From NCBI GenBank assembly GCA_947172415.1, contig OX359190.1, positions 7,378,001 to 7,442,000 of the forward strand: DNA of 64,000 nucleotides, read 5' to 3'. This stretch comes from Chondrosia reniformis. Lineage: Eukaryota > Porifera > Demospongiae > Chondrillida > Chondrillidae. The position numbers and the translations under genes were made by a program. The stretch's first letter is position 1; the number at the start of each line of letters is the position of its first letter. Positions 23,001 to 36,963 of this stretch are shown piece by piece. Under the pieces are notes generated by a model. It made no database searches, was not told the DNA's origin, and saw nothing but the letters and a program-made list of their open reading frames with translations.

Positions 23001-25757
23001 ATATGACTTTCCTCAAAGGGTTAACAAAGGCATATAAGACTAGAGCAGTCAAATTTTGTGGCCGTATAATTTCTGAAACTAACTACGTAAAACACCAACT
23101 GATGTACGTTATGTATGCATAGTATGCATAATTATACTGAAGTTGCACTAACTTTTATTCCAGGTTTCTGCTGGTAAGTTCCTGATGTGGATACAGGATC
23201 AGCTACAACACTAACCTATAAAAGTTGTTTAAAATGTTGAATATACGTACTATAATTAAAAATGTTGATTATACGTACTATAATTAAAAATGTTGAATAT
23301 ACTGTAATTAATTACTTCCATAATCATGCAAGCATATTAATGGGCTACGTACCCTACACAGTATGGTCAGCTTATCATCTGGCAGTAAACCATTAGCTTC
23401 ATCAAGGAGAAAGTCACGTCTGATAAACTTTTTAAACCCCCAGTCCTTCCCCTGGACAAATCTGTACGCTCTCTGGCTCTCTGTAGTAAGTAAGAAATAG
23501 CACATCACTACCCTACAGGATAACATTTCTCTAAACTCAAGCATTTTACTAATGCGGAATAACTGGCTTTTAGCTTAGTCTTGCTCCCATCCTATTACTC
23601 ACTGCCAAATGGGCCTGTAGATAGCTTGGTAATTTTACTCTCACAATGTCCATCCTTACCATATAGTCGAGAACTGGAACAGCAGATATTAGTTAGCTAA
23701 GATATATAACCTATAAGCGTGCAGTACTGAACACCTAATCTTTCAAGGGCAGAAGGCAAGTGTTCTGGCTAGTGCTAAACTTTCCAGCTAAAATACCAGA
23801 TCATCCCCAGGTCCATTAAAATGGCAGCTGGAATTGGGATGTGATTATACGTATAATATAATAAGCCTGTTGCAGTTAGGTCACAAAGACAGGATAATGC
23901 ATTATATAATATGGTATGCAGATCATCAGAGGTGACAAAAGTGACAAAGGCAAGTTAAACACACAACAGAAGCAAGACCTTTTGTTCATAGAATAAACAT
24001 GTACCGTATCCATGGAAATGTTTGCGAGATGAAATTTTTGTGAATTTCGCAAATTTCATGAATGACATCACATCCACAAACATTTATTTTTGAGAACATT
24101 TCCCATCTTTACATACATGCACATTTAACCGTATCTTACCATGTGCACCCATTCGCCAAAATAAAAACGCAAAATTTTAGTTCAACTGGCAATTCACGAA
24201 AATTTCATCTTGAGAACTTTCCACACATATATGTGTACTCAAAGCAGCTGTTAAGTGAGAGTTAACTTGAATGAATAGTCTTCAATTTTTATCATCATAT
24301 TTCTAGGCTATATCTCAGTTGGAGCACTAATCATATCACTACTGTTTAATTAACATATTCATAATTTTAGGGAAAAGCAAATTAATAGTGGGAATAGAAT
24401 CTAGGACAGTTAAGCCTTCAGTGATCTATTATTATCATCTGGTCACTTTGTGCTTGCTACCTATTCTAGATTCTCTTATCACCTTGCTGGTGAATATTCA
24501 ATGTGGTTCACATATCATATAGGCTCTCCCCTTGCAGGGGCATGAATGGGCCCGAATGAACATGCCTATAGGTCAACACTCCAATTATCATATTGATGAA
24601 ATTTTAAGTTCATGTTCAAATAATGCAGCTACTAGCAGTATTGAAATCATCAACAGGTTCAAAGTTCAGAGTGTCTTAAGCAAAGGTGCAAAACTTAGAA
24701 ACCATGACACTAAGTTAATGAATAATCTCACTAGTATTCCTACAAATCTATTCTTACCCATTGCCTTTCTTTCTTCCCCCTTGTTATTCAAAATAGAAAA
24801 CTTGAACTTTGCCCTCACTTCAGTCTTCTTTGCAGACACAAGAAGCAGATAAAGGGAGAGATGATCTCTTGAATCTTCATCAAGTCCTCTTGGATTGACC
24901 CGCAAACACCTACATACGTACATTAAATTAATTTGTACATAAATTAATATGCATACCCACTCATAGGAAAACACAACTAATACAAATACATTCTGTACGT
25001 GTACACATACGTATACAGACTGATTCAATATGTAATGCAGATGGCATGCAGTTTGGGAGAGCATTTTTTGTTATCACTGTCATATTGCTTGTCCCAGAGA
25101 CTTTATATCCGTTTGCTATACATACGTACGTATGTACGTAATATAACTGAGCTATACTATCACCCATTCTGTATCAGATACAATGATTCTCGTACTGACA
25201 AACCAAGTAGCAACGTAAAAACTGGTAAGTCACAGTCATCAGCTAGACAAGTTACGTAATAGACGGGTCCAGCACGGCATTCTGACGCGCTCAAAATACG
25301 CCTAGTCAAAGTAACTAAGAATAAACAAACTAGTATGCTGTAATATTTACCAACATACCATTTCATACTGTCGTCTTGGTCCGAGGAAAATACTGAGCTC
25401 CGTAGACCTTCTCCGTTTTCACGTTTACAGAAACTGTAATTCTCGATGACCCAAATATAAGAAAATTTAATGACTTTTAAATGCGTGTGGCACCATCCTT
25501 CCGCATGAGTCTGGAAAGGGCTCAATACGGGACTCTGCCCATTGTCTTGAGAGGGATGCACACTCTGGCTGCAACGGTAAACGAAACAGAAAAGGAATCA
25601 TTACTTGCGTTGTCTGTGATAAAATACGGACAAGCCAAACTCTTTTAAAAGAATATAAACTTATTCTAGATATCACATATAACTAAGTGTTTTTAGAAAC
25701 GCAGAGAACTAGTGCTATTTTAATGACATACATTCGATCTTGAGGATTGGCCTCCAT
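20026..25757 (-). CDS. SPOP: SPOP, MATH-BTB substrate adaptor of CUL3 ubiquitin ligase
   Basis: Nine exons are inferred: 25732-25757, 25359-25568, 24758-24909, 23353-23480, 23153-23215, 22654-22827, 22098-22220, 20800-20942 and 20026-20158. The total is 1152 nt, or 383 aa (human 374). The MATH domain keeps the degron-groove residues in [16 protein letters not shown] and [14 protein letters not shown] (human Y87, F102, Y123, W131, F133). The BTB domain holds [20 protein letters not shown] and MLYFIYTG...[11 protein letters not shown]. The BACK/3-box follows ([30 protein letters not shown]). The C-terminus (LPAKRMKY) keeps a basic, NLS-like ending. SPOP recruits serine/threonine-rich degrons to CUL3 in nuclear speckles. 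The N-terminal leader (about 25 residues) is longer than in human. The intron between 20942 and 22098 holds a 50-bp tandem array, and another intron carries a family A repeat. Confidence 0.95.
21310..21979. repeat. 50-bp tandem array (~13 copies) in a SPOP intron
   Basis: The unit CATTGAGTAAGACGTACCTT-ACCAGCATTACTGTAAGACG-TGCATTACCT repeats with few changes. Each unit is itself two diverged ~25-bp halves, both starting GTAAGACGT. There are no unique spacers, so this is not CRISPR-like. Confidence 0.92.
22337..22482. mobile_element. Palindromic repeat, family A copy in a SPOP intron
   Basis: Same structure as 3015-3182, with the centre CACTGAAGAAGACCCTCGGG. Its right flank carries the family tail (CAACTAGAAGAAATCCTTAT). 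The left arm has a deletion. Confidence 0.7.
23224..23305. repeat. Short tandem repeat (~33-bp unit)
   Basis: About two and a half copies of AATGTTGAATATACGTACTA followed by TAATTAAAA, in a SPOP intron. Confidence 0.7.
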
Positions 25758-26443
25758 CTTTAGTAGAACTGTTTCCCATAGAAGTAGGAACTTGCGAAGA
25801 ACGTTACGTCACGCGCAAACAACTAAGGGTTTCGTGACCGGATGTACGCAAACTCTGCCCGTGCAAGTGAAAGTGCGAAATGCATATTAAGTATATATAC
25901 GTATTATAGAAGTGACTGCATGGTAGAATTAAAATTAGCCAAATTATAATGGTGAAAGATAGGGCAAAGGTAAAGATTTATATTAGGACAAAATATTAAA
26001 CATTACATCCAAATAATCTGCAATGGGTTCTGATAAGTTTTAGACCTTATTTCAATTTGAAGGCATTCAAGTTAGTGATAGTTTTACAAGATGGTACAGG
26101 AGGTACAATTTAGTGTAATTGTTAGATATCGCACTGCAAACCATGTACTGTAGTTGCATGCAAGAGACTATTTCATAATGCTGTGCAGAATTAACAGTCT
26201 CAATTGTGGCAGTGGTCAGTTTAGCTTAATCAACCATAAAATCAAATAGGTACAGGTGAAAGAAAAATTTCTCAGTAGTTATCTGCCTATTAAAGGAAAT
26301 TTTCCATTAAAAGGACATTAGAGAAATATTAGTATAATAATGTATTTAGTACATACATTAAAAGCATGGCAAAGTTATATTGTATGAATTTAGCAAACTT
26401 ATAGAATATAGGTAAATGTTGCCCATATACTTCAAGTCATTAC

Positions 26444-29400
26444 TTAATGTTCAAAATGGCTGTTGACATGAGTTGGCAGGACTGCAGCGGAAAGAACTTT
26501 ACTACACACAGGACACTGCTGATTGCTTCCCGATTGGGTACTCTCTGTTGGGGCTCTTGGCACTTGAACCTGAGGTTGCTGGTAGAGGTATGAACAATAG
26601 ACTATAAACAGCATATTCAACATCAAATAAATATGTGTTTATTAACAGTGCATACAATGATGAGGTACTGCATTCCAAAACATGGTATTATGTGCATCGA
26701 TGGCATCAAGGATTCACAAAAGTTCAAAGACCTCCAGGGTCACTGATGAAGGGTAAATTTCACAGAAACAGCTGTCTGGCCCAGTGGAGCAGAAAAAGAG
26801 AAGATTCCCGTATATTCATCCAAAGCTTTCTCCAGAGTAGTTCTCTGAACCTTTTATAATTTATTACACAGTAGGCATAGCATGTATAGGAAAATGGTGT
26901 ATTATTCATTCATGTACAGAAACAATTTTGTAAAGGTGTATTGTACGTATATGAGTAGACTCACATTAAAACGTGGATATGGAGTGTTCTGTACCGGAAC
27001 CACTGGAGGGGGTGCATTAGGTGGAGGAGCTGATGGTCTCACCTGCTGTTGGGCAGGTCTGGGTTGATGGAACGGCTGTTGTCCCTGTGAAATTGGAAGG
27101 ACTAAATTAAGTAGACAAAACTATGTAGGTATGTGGTAATGAAGCACTGTGATTAAACTTTGTACTTGATCTGCCAAAATGTCTGACTGTAGCTCAATTT
27201 GTCATTTTTAGAAAATGATCAGAGTTAGAGCTGAACTTTGAACCTAGGCCTTAACTTTAAACCTGGGGCTTAACTTTGCAATGACCACATTAAGGTGAAA
27301 TACAATACATATGTACAAATTAGACATAATGGCAGAACAATCTGTCACATGACCAGACTTAAAGCAATTTAATTGGCAAATATCAACTGTTCAATGGCTA
27401 TTATAAGTACACTGTAATGACGCAAGCTTGTCCTTACTCCTCTAACTGCTTGTAAGCTGGCTTCATTGAGTCTCAAAGCCTCTCTCATGTCCACTAATTC
27501 AGACTGTGATCTATCCACCTGCTTCCTGGCTTCTTCCAAGAGGAGCTGCATTTCAGCTAGACGATCATTCAGTACATCTATCTCACCATTCTTATCATGG
27601 ATTCTTCTATCAGCCCTGCAGATCAATAAGACAGATGTTCTAAATTGGTCATACAATATTAGGAACCCCACATATTATGGATGTGCATTAAATGTGAATG
27701 TGCAATACGTAATTGCAAATTGTGAATTTTAATACAAAATGTAAAATTGCCCGCACATTATTCAACTAAACCTAATTTCTTAATTTTATTATAAGACTTA
27801 TACAACAGCTATTATTACAAATGCAATTAGTTTAAGAAGCCACAAATGAATAATTGAAACATGCATTCAATACATATCCTACTGTATCTATGCATATATG
27901 TACGTAGATATGTGCACATTAATGAAGCTACAAATTATGAAAAGTTAATCTGCCATTCAAACTGGAATATGGGCATATGTAGCTAACCTTTCTTCAATTT
28001 GTATAACCTCTGCGTCTCTGCTGGCAAATGCAGCTCTCAGGTCGGTCAATTCCTTCTGAAGGACGTTAACTTGCTGATCAAGAGTGTTATTTTCATCTTT
28101 CCTCTGCTGTAGTTCACTGATGGCCTCGTCCTGGCTTTCCTGTAACTCCTCAATCTCAACACTTAAACGCTCATTTTCTGTTCTTGCAGTCTTTATATAA
28201 ATGTACAATACATGAACAATCAATACACAATATTTCTTACATGCTATACAGGCCTATAGGGAACTAAACCTTGTGAGAGCTTTGCACATGCACAGCATAA
28301 AAATGTAATGATTGCCGAGTTAAGTATTGTATGGAAAATAAATTCATCTTTTATGCTTATCAAGTAATACGTAGACTTGAAAAGAATACTTTACTAGTGA
28401 GGCCTACCTCTAATTCTCCTTTCAGTGTGGCTACCTCTTCATTTTGAGGTGAAGACACTTCCGCCATACTAATAACAACAGTCTGACTGGCCTCCTCTGG
28501 GGAAAGAGTTTTACCAACACTCCCCTAATAAGGTAGACATGGCATTACCAATTACAACATTACAAGTGTACAACAAGCTAAAATATCTCTACTCATTCTG
28601 ATTATTCGTTCCTACATTAGCCTAATCAACTCTACACATAGCGTACAGAAAGTGTCTAATATCATCAGACTAGCTCTACTGACCTTCTCTTAATATCAAG
28701 TATTACTACAACACAGTAAAGAAACAGATTTCCATCAAAGTTACTAACCGCCACCAACTAATACACATGTACGAATAGAACAGCCAAAAAAATGAAAACT
28801 CACTTCCATTTTCTTCAACTTTCTGTTCAGTTCCTCAACTTCAGTTGCCTTCTTCACATACTCTTCCTTGCCCAAGTCAAGTTTACAGAGCAATTCGTCC
28901 TCCCTAAAGATAAATATTACATGAGATGTAATTTCACAAATGCATACGTATACGTACAAGAAGGTACGTCTTGTAAACTGCTACATGAGAAAAACGGCTT
29001 TTAAAGCAAATATGTGCAAATTTCTCATAGCTCCTTTACAAAGCTACTGTGAAAGTAAACCTTGAATATTATATCAACTCATTACTACCTTCATTATGTT
29101 ATTTTTGGAACAAGTGTATTTTTGTTACCTTTTTCTCAAGCGAGCAATTTCATTTCTTAGACCTTCCACTTCTTCTCCAACGTGTCTCTTATCATCTTGT
29201 ACCTTCTCGTATGCAGCCAACAGTGCATTGTGAGCCTGAGGGTCAACAGTTTTCTCATCCGGGACAACTGGCCTGTCCTCTGGTCTGGCACACAATAACT
29301 CAGTAGCATTGGATTGAGCAATATTCAGCTCCTCAGTCTATATAGAAGATATACGTATGTACATATAAAACTTCATTGTTACTGTTCCTTACATCATAAT

Positions 29401-32400
29401 GACAAACTTAGTGGCTCTTGCTGGAAATTATGATACTTAAATGTTTCCTTAGCAGTACATGCTGAAATTAGAATGTTTTAGGGTATATGCCAAGTGCTAA
29501 TAAGCCTATAGTGTCTGAACTCACTAAAGATATAATTTTAGCTTCCTTTGCATCAAGGTCTGTCTGCAAACCTTTAACAGTCCTTTCAAGATCTTCCACC
29601 TGGCTGACATACTGCGTCTTCTCAAGGACCACCTTGTCAAGAGTAATTTGATTTGAGTTAAGCACCTTTCTCATATCACTGTTTTCATTCATTAGTTTTT
29701 CAGTCATCTAACAAAAGTAACAAAATTTATTTTGGATAAATATTTCAAAAAAACATTTAAGATCTTACAGTAGCAAATTCTCTCTTTTCTTCCTCAAGCT
29801 CTGTCTTCACTGTGACAAGATCTTTCTTAAGATCGTCTACTGTGGATTTCTGCTCATCTGATGATTGAACTTGATTTTGTAAAACTGCATTCTCATTCTT
29901 CAATTTAACAATTTCTGATTCCTTAATATCCAAAAATTGAACCTGTTTCTTCATCTCATCCTCAAAGTCATTACGAAGAGCTTGAATCTGAACATCTTTA
30001 TCTAAAGATTCATCATTCTTCTCAGCAATTTGTCTCTGCAGCTCTTCAATATGCTCAGCTAGCTGTCTTTTGCTACCCAGAGCTTCTTCAAGAAGAGTAT
30101 GTTCCTTCACCTTGTCTTCTTCAGAAGCAGTCAGTTGTTGCTTTAAAGTGTCACAAGCACCTATAGCCGCAGATTGATAAAAAGTCTCAATACAATCAAA
30201 ATTTAGTTCACATTATCAGAGATTTTCTCATTTCAGAGCTACGTACTAGGACTCAAGTTGCTTCAGTAAACCTAAGGTACGTACATACACAGTAACCAGT
30301 GAAGGGTGATAGCTTCTTTTAACTATATTATCTCTGTATGTCAACTCTAAAGCCACAACTACGTATCAAAAAGCAATTGTTAACTACATTTCCTATAATA
30401 TGATGTAAGTACGGAATTAATTTATTACTTGTTCTGTTACAGAAATATTTTTAATTGTAGTATAATCTAGGTTTCATCCATTCATTAAGGGACAAATATT
30501 TTCACATAAATACATAGGTCCTTTTGTCCTCAATGTCATTTTTATAGTTGAAGCCTTGGTTGTATAGAGCCAGTGAGAGTACACCACTGCTTAGTGAGCA
30601 TTCAGAATGGTAATAAGATACATCAGAGGCAAACAAAGGTCAGCCATTAATATCTCAAATAGGCATCCAACAATTACAAATTATTGTTTTTTCTTTCTTT
30701 TATAATTAATGTAATACAAATATAAAAAGGTTGGACCACTACCTTAAGTTCTTTTAAAAGGATCTAGATACTCTAAAGTCAAGAGATGATCCTTTCAAAA
30801 AATTAGCTCGACGCAGTTAGAATAAATTCTATTATCACTACCTCAAGCCTGTATAAAAAGTATACAGTTTTGATTTCAATCTTTGAGCCTTTTCTATTAC
30901 TTTTAGTATATTACATAATCAATGATGTGGGTAACAGTGAACCTTGAGCTCAGTAAACTACTTAAAATTTAATAATAAATCAGTAGCTCATGTGATAAAT
31001 TACATCATACCTATATTTAGATGAAGCTTTATTTAGAACAAAGGGGAAAAACCGAACATACACAACACTACAGTGGGGTCTATGTCAACATAATAATAAT
31101 TAGACTGAAAGTTTGATGAATTCACTTATGAAAGCCACAGAGAACACAAGACACCTCTAGAATGTTCTAATGAGGATTAACCTTCCAAAATATTACTGCA
31201 ACTAAACACTACAATATATCACGTATGTATATATCAAGAGTTTTCAAGAGAGATGGGTACGCAGCATTATACTATACTTACTTACATGAACCCTTACTTA
31301 TGTACGTACTTACATACGACCCAAGGAAACTGCATGTGGCAAGATATGTGAAGCATACGTACCCATGTAAAACTGTTACAATCAGGACTATTCAGCTAAC
31401 AATATTGCAGCAAATAACAGAAGTCTTAGAAGAAATCATTTTCCCATTAATAAACTACAGTTCAATAATACAATGATGCAGATACCTCTGAATGAGAGGG
31501 TATCCTGAGGAATGTCCATATTTAGGCTTCTCAGTCAATACCAGTATACAGTAAAAAAGGTAGTGTTTCCTGCCTGGAGCATATGGTTCTTACATCTTTA
31601 GTTGATAATTGATGGCATGGATAAGTGTCGTCCACTGTATAACTTCTTTAAACAGAAAGTATTTTTTATTTTCAAAATTGTGCTTACTTTGTAGTTCATA
31701 TTTCTCCAACTGCACAACTTCAAGTTTCTTGGCAACCTCCTTAGTCTCCTTTGTAGTAATCATTAGCACTGATTCACCACCTTCAGAGGCCTCAATCTCT
31801 ACAAACTCTGGTTCTTCTTCAGGAGGAGGTGCAATTACAAAGGCATCACTCATGCAGACTATTTTTCCACTGCGAGCCACATATCCAAACTACAATAAAA
31901 AAATATAATTGTGCACATCCCTACCTCTAAATTGTGTAGTCAAAGTAATATTATCTAGATCTACAATATGAACGTGTTGCATACATCTATACAATTCCCA
32001 CCAATTCCTTGTATGCATTTCCTAATTTCCAAAGCCAATCTAAAGCTACGCTGTTTTACGTATGAGTACGAGTACGTATATTTAATGTACATTAATTATC
32101 AATTATCCATAGGCTAAGACCTGTCGCATTTTAGTGCTCTAAATGAAGGAACAGCCTCTCTTAGTTAACCCTTGAGGATGTTAAACAATGTACAAAATGT
32201 TACTGTTGACTTACCACATAATTATGGCCGTCCTGAGCAGGAATGGAACGACTTGGGTAGGTAATGGATACATTGACTTCATGCTCACCTTCTGGGATAG
32301 GCACATGTGGAACCCATTGAAAGGTGTAATAGTCCCTTGAAGAATTGAAACCAACTTTAAATATCCCCATCCAGTCTCGAGTAGAACGTTCTAATCCCTC

Positions 32401-32508
32401 TTGTACAACACATTGAATGGCTATATCCACACCGGGAGGGTAGAAGGATTTAATGCCATTGAATTTTACTTTAGAGTCGGACGCTGATATAGACATTTCT
32501 TTAGCCAT
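26444..32508 (-). CDS. TAX1BP1: TAX1BP1/CALCOCO-type autophagy receptor (SKICH, coiled coil, C-terminal zinc finger)
   Basis: Eleven exons are inferred: 32215-32508, 31688-31889, 29769-30160, 29525-29707, 29129-29337, 28804-28903, 28409-28524, 27988-28190, 27438-27615, 26965-27084 and 26444-26578, for about 710 aa. Residues 1-130 form a SKICH domain (FYPPGVDIAIQC, DWMGIFKVGF, YTFQWVPH, FGYVARSGKIVCMSDAF). Residues ~170-610 are almost all heptad coiled coil. A Pro/Gln-rich linker follows. The last 23 residues are one C2H2-like ubiquitin-binding finger (CPVCSKVLSAAVLPTHVNSH FEH). This order is that of TAX1BP1 and CALCOCO2, which bridge ubiquitinated cargo to ATG8 proteins. Only one terminal finger is present, where vertebrate TAX1BP1 has two. 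I could not assign a LIR motif. My reading of exon 28409-28524 is one base short of frame; check this against RNA. Confidence 0.82.
26695..26860. repeat. Interspersed repeat, family C copy
   Basis: It shares CACTGATGAAGGG, ACAGAAACAGCTGTCTGGCC and TCATCCAAAGCTTTC with the copy at 41258-41405 (reverse strand). Shorter pieces lie at 6450-6520, 28248-28275 and 52195-52280. It is non-coding and lies next to the last two exons of the TAX1BP1-like gene. Confidence 0.6.
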
Positions 32509-32738
32509 TATTAACTAGGAAACAGCGAACAGTTTCGACAAAATATTTCCTAAGCGTTTCTTTTATGTAGCTTATATTTAAGAACTACGTCATATCTAAA
32601 AATAGTCTAATTACACTATGCAAACACGTGATCATTATTTTATCTTGTAAACATTCCACAAATTTCTAAATCAAAAAGTTACAAACGTATACATACTATT
32701 GATCACCTGATCTAAATATTTGAATAGAGCAATAAGGC

Positions 32739-35700
32739 CTATGTTGATGCTGAAGAGACTACTGTAGTTTCTAAGTTAATGAGTGACTGCACAACGGTTG
32801 AAACTGATGCTTCATTCCCACTTGAAGAATTCTCTCTGGCAACAGCAGTCAGAATTGAAGCATCTGTAGCAAGGGCTGCCAAATCCTTAATAGTAACAGG
32901 GATGGAATCAATGGAAACCTCGCCCTCTTCAGGACTGGTTGTTTCAACTTCCATAGTACTCTCTGTGGGAATGTTCTGGACGGTAGAGACTTTATTTGCT
33001 GCCTTTGAAGGGGAGTTGCATGACTGCGAATGGGCCACTATCTGACTCGGATATACAAAGGTTTTTCTGCATTTGAGACACTTATAAGGAGTGTAGCGAG
33101 GATGCGTCTTGATGTGGTTGTAGTAAGATTCAGAGTCTTCAAAGCTAGCCTCACACTCTTGACACTGGAATGTCCCAGGACCAGAATGTATCACCATGTG
33201 GACATCCAAGTAAGCCCTGTACCATGAAAGTTGGTAAAAAGGAAAAAACAAGCAATTCACACCAAGCCTTTCCATTTACATATACATTTACATTTACCTT
33301 TTAAAAAGGGGAGTCCATTATACAAGCCCATGCAACTGGATAAAAGGTAACTCATACGTACAATTATGCACACTTACTTGTGAAGAAATGTCTTTGAGCA
33401 CACGGAGCACGAGTGCTGGTGATCATTAACCTGGTGACTAGCTAATTGATCATATGAGGAGAACGCTTGATTACAGTGTATGCACCTAATCATTGGCTCT
33501 GGCTGGATCTCGGCTCCTGCACAGCCATGATTTTCAAATGCTGAGAGCAGAGGGAAGGTGCTTGAGCAGATATTACACTTGTAAGCCATGCTGCCTCCTT
33601 CTACCTTCTTTCTGGTCTGAGGTGAATTGTCTGATACAACATTACTCTCCTTGGAATTTGGATGCTGTGTTCTGATATGGTAATACATTGTGTCGTACCT
33701 GTAATGTGAGATGGAGGATGTGAAACTGAAGGAGGCAATCACTTTCTATTTGTTAAGAGTTATAGATAGAAATCTTCTGGATGACTCAGTTACAGTTTTC
33801 TACATAACTATTGGATCTTTCTTCCCACTAAGGTGAACTGAATTAAACACCTACTGTCATCAGAGACATACCATCATATCATCATATCATCATACCATCA
33901 TATCTTTACAAGTTTGCTTAATTAAGGATGTCTTATACATATATATTAAAATTGTCTGTCTGTATGCCTGTTTGGCATGTGATAACAATACATGTGTGCT
34001 TCCCAAGTAGTCACAAGTCTTGTTTACATGTTCTCTGCATATATATAGTTAAGCAGGGGCTATAAGGCACCAAGAGTATAGACAGAAATAATCTTTACTT
34101 TAAAAATTTGAACTTTGCAATGCTCCCTCTAGGTAATTACTCAAAGTTGTTGACAAAAATAATGAAATTCTCTGTTTGCAGAAACTATAAAATTATAGTG
34201 CAGTTAAAATGCTGCACCAAGACAGGTATGAAATCTAAAGTTAAACTGGTAAGTTAATGTGTACTTGATAGAACTAAATATGTATGTACAACAGCCAAAT
34301 AAGCTATATACATACACTGTAACATTCCCCACTGAAGTGCCACTCACCTGGTGAATGATCTACTGCAGTATTTGCAAGAGACTCTTGGTCTATCCGGATC
34401 ATGTATCTGCATGTGACGCACCAGTTTATTTGGTCTGTTAAAGACTTTCTGGCAAACTACACAGTTAAAAGTCTTTTGATCTGGCATTGGGCCCTCAAGA
34501 AGATTCTTGTACACTGTTCCTTTTGACGCCATCTTGACCTCTAGTTCCTTACCTAAGGTTAGCAAAGAGAAAATGTAGAATTAGAAATTGGGAAAACTGT
34601 GCAAGGAGAAGAAACAATTACACAATTTGAGGATATTATACTAGTGTAGTCTGGTCCGATCTACTTAATGGTTGAAATGCATGATCTTCAGAAAGTGAAT
34701 TACACTGTCACCCTCTACTAGTTAAAGAAATGGCTCACTAACCTTTAATACGCATGTAATCGATGATTGCTATTATGTGACAGAAAGGACAGCTCATAAA
34801 ATTTCCCCCCTATCTGCTACCAATGATGGCTATAGGCATATGACTGTTAGATAGGTTTCGATTACGTATATACGTATATGTTAGATACTAAGCACTCCAT
34901 CCTTGATGATGTTTACTAACAATATAAATTTAAAGGTCAAATTTGTTTACCAAGAGTTGATTTCTCTTCATTAGTAATAGAGTCCAAATTCATGGTTGTT
35001 TCATTGCACTCAACATAGAGATGATAATTGGTATGGTTAATATTGTGTTCTGTATGTTCTTTGAGATGTTTGAAGAGAGGCAGACGGTATTTAAACTTAA
35101 CACCACAAATCTTGCAGGCCAGTATTGGAAGCAACTTCCTCTTGGCTCCAGGGGTCAAAGTCTTCTTTGATCCCTCCTCCATTGAACTATACACAGAATA
35201 GTAAATGTGTATGTTTTAAAGGAAAGATCTACAATTTCAAAGATCTTAAGATAACATCATCATTATCATTTGACTCTGGATATTACCACTTACACATATG
35301 GTAGTCAACCATTTTGTGAAGTAATTATTGCAAGTAAAACTATAAATATGTATATCTACTTTTTTCCTAAACTCAAACTACTTGTTTCCTAGTTGGTAAT
35401 CTATTACAAAATATTCAACCTCAAAAAATCACCTTGCACAATGACTAATTTTTATGCTACTATATATATATACAGAATAACTAATTTCATTGTGAATGTC
35501 TTCATGAGTCACCTTACTAATATATACTTGTATACACAATAAGATATACGTATATGCATACTCATATCACATGATCAGTGAGTCAGGAGATCACACAATC
35601 ACATGGTTATCATAGGGTCACATGACCACCCACTTCACCTTTTAAAATTTCAGATGCATACCTCAGCAGTTTTGGCACATAATAGTATATACATACGTAG

Positions 35701-36963
35701 TTACACACTAAGTATACACCTACGCACATAATTGATGTAAAAGTGTGTAAAATGGCTCAAAAGCTTTCGTTAAACAACCCTTAAAAGCTCAAAAACATAT
35801 TGGATATTCCTTTAGACAAAAATGTGTATATACCTATATACATGTGTGGGTACAAGTACTTACGTATGTACATGTGTAGATTACCAGAAAAGCTATTTAC
35901 AGGTAGCTCTAACAATGAATGCACTTACATTTCCTCTTCATTGCCTGATGCCATAGGTACACTTGAAGAAGAATCAAAGCTTTCGTTCTCAGCCACCCAA
36001 CTACTTCCTGTATCCTCTTCTACAGTCTTCATTGCTTCCTCTACTAAAGAGGTTACCATGGCAGGAGATTGTTCATCCTTACTAGCCAAAGGTTTGGAAG
36101 GGGCTGACACAGAAGGCAAGAATGCACAGCCTATTGACAGGAAAGTATCAACTAATGGTAGTCCGATTCCTAATACCTCCATTGTATGATATTTCATGCA
36201 GAATAATAAACAATGAAGAGATTATTCAATTCACATACAGTATATCAGGAATTGAATGCGTGTATCTAAAGAATGAATTTTTCCCGCATGCACAATCTTT
36301 TGACCAGCATTGATTTGATACCTCAGTAATTTCTTATACTAGTCTGTCAAGTTTTACCTCGCATTCTCTTAGCGCCAACATTTTACTTATACCTATAATT
36401 TGGATAAATCGTAATCTAATACCTTCGCATTCAATTCTCAATATATGGTAATATGGTATGATGTACGTACGTACATATGTACGTATATCTTACCAGGATT
36501 GATTAATGTTGCAATGCTAATGAGAGCTGCATCAGCTAAAACAACATCTTGTAACATGGACGTGAGCTCTGATTTCAATCCTTGAACATGCTCCTGAGCC
36601 TTTACTATTTTTGCCCGGATCTGGTCCTTCTCAGACTTCTTCGGATATGTACTATCAGACACATTCAGCAGGGAATGGGCCTGGTTCACCTATATGTACA
36701 TAAATGGAGGATATAAAGCTGTTGTATATTTATAAAATCCAAACCCCAACAAGATATAGAAAGGTGCATTTCCTATTCAAGACTATCCAATGACTATATA
36801 GGAGGAAACACAGGATTCCTCATATGTAATGTACATATGTACATTTACTCACATGAGATAAAACAGTTGTCCCTCTTTTCCTAGTTTTGTTTAATGCTTC
36901 ATCAATCTGATGACACAACTGAGCAAAGTATAAGGGTTCACAAAAAGCTTCTTCAGTTGTCAT
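32739..36963 (-). CDS. C2H2 zinc-finger protein A (8 fingers, unrecognised N-terminal domain)
   Basis: Seven exons are inferred: 36853-36963, 36494-36689, 35929-36169, 34951-35186, 34348-34552, 33378-33698 and 32739-33216. The total is 1788 nt, or 595 aa. The N-terminus (MTTEEAFCEPLYFAQLCHQI ... LTSMLQDVVLADAALISIATL) is not KRAB, BTB, SCAN or ZAD, yet is conserved in gene B. A Ser/Glu-rich stretch follows. Then come eight fingers: CKIC...HLKEH, CVVC...HMQIH, CKYC...HIRTQH, CNIC...HGC, CIHC...HQVNDH, CSVC...HMVIH, CQEC...HIKTH and CLKC...HSQSC. Two fingers are split by introns just after the aromatic/basic turn (SFTR|YDT, FLHK|AYL). The C-terminal ~80 residues are Ser/Thr-rich. A nuclear DNA- or RNA-binding role is inferred; no orthologue was recognised. 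It is a tandem paralogue of the gene at 40740-46229. Confidence 0.82.

Noticed and set aside
24532..24852. 106-aa plus-strand ORF
   Set aside because: It is antisense to SPOP exon 24758-24909 and has no domain of its own.
1563..32508. Functional gene cluster for autophagy (TBC1D5 plus TAX1BP1-like receptor)
   Set aside because: SPOP, LIN52 and an unrelated 7TM gene lie between them. Proximity in a compact genome is enough to explain it.
32779..33045. 88-aa plus-strand ORF
   Set aside because: It is a shadow of the last exon of zinc-finger gene A.
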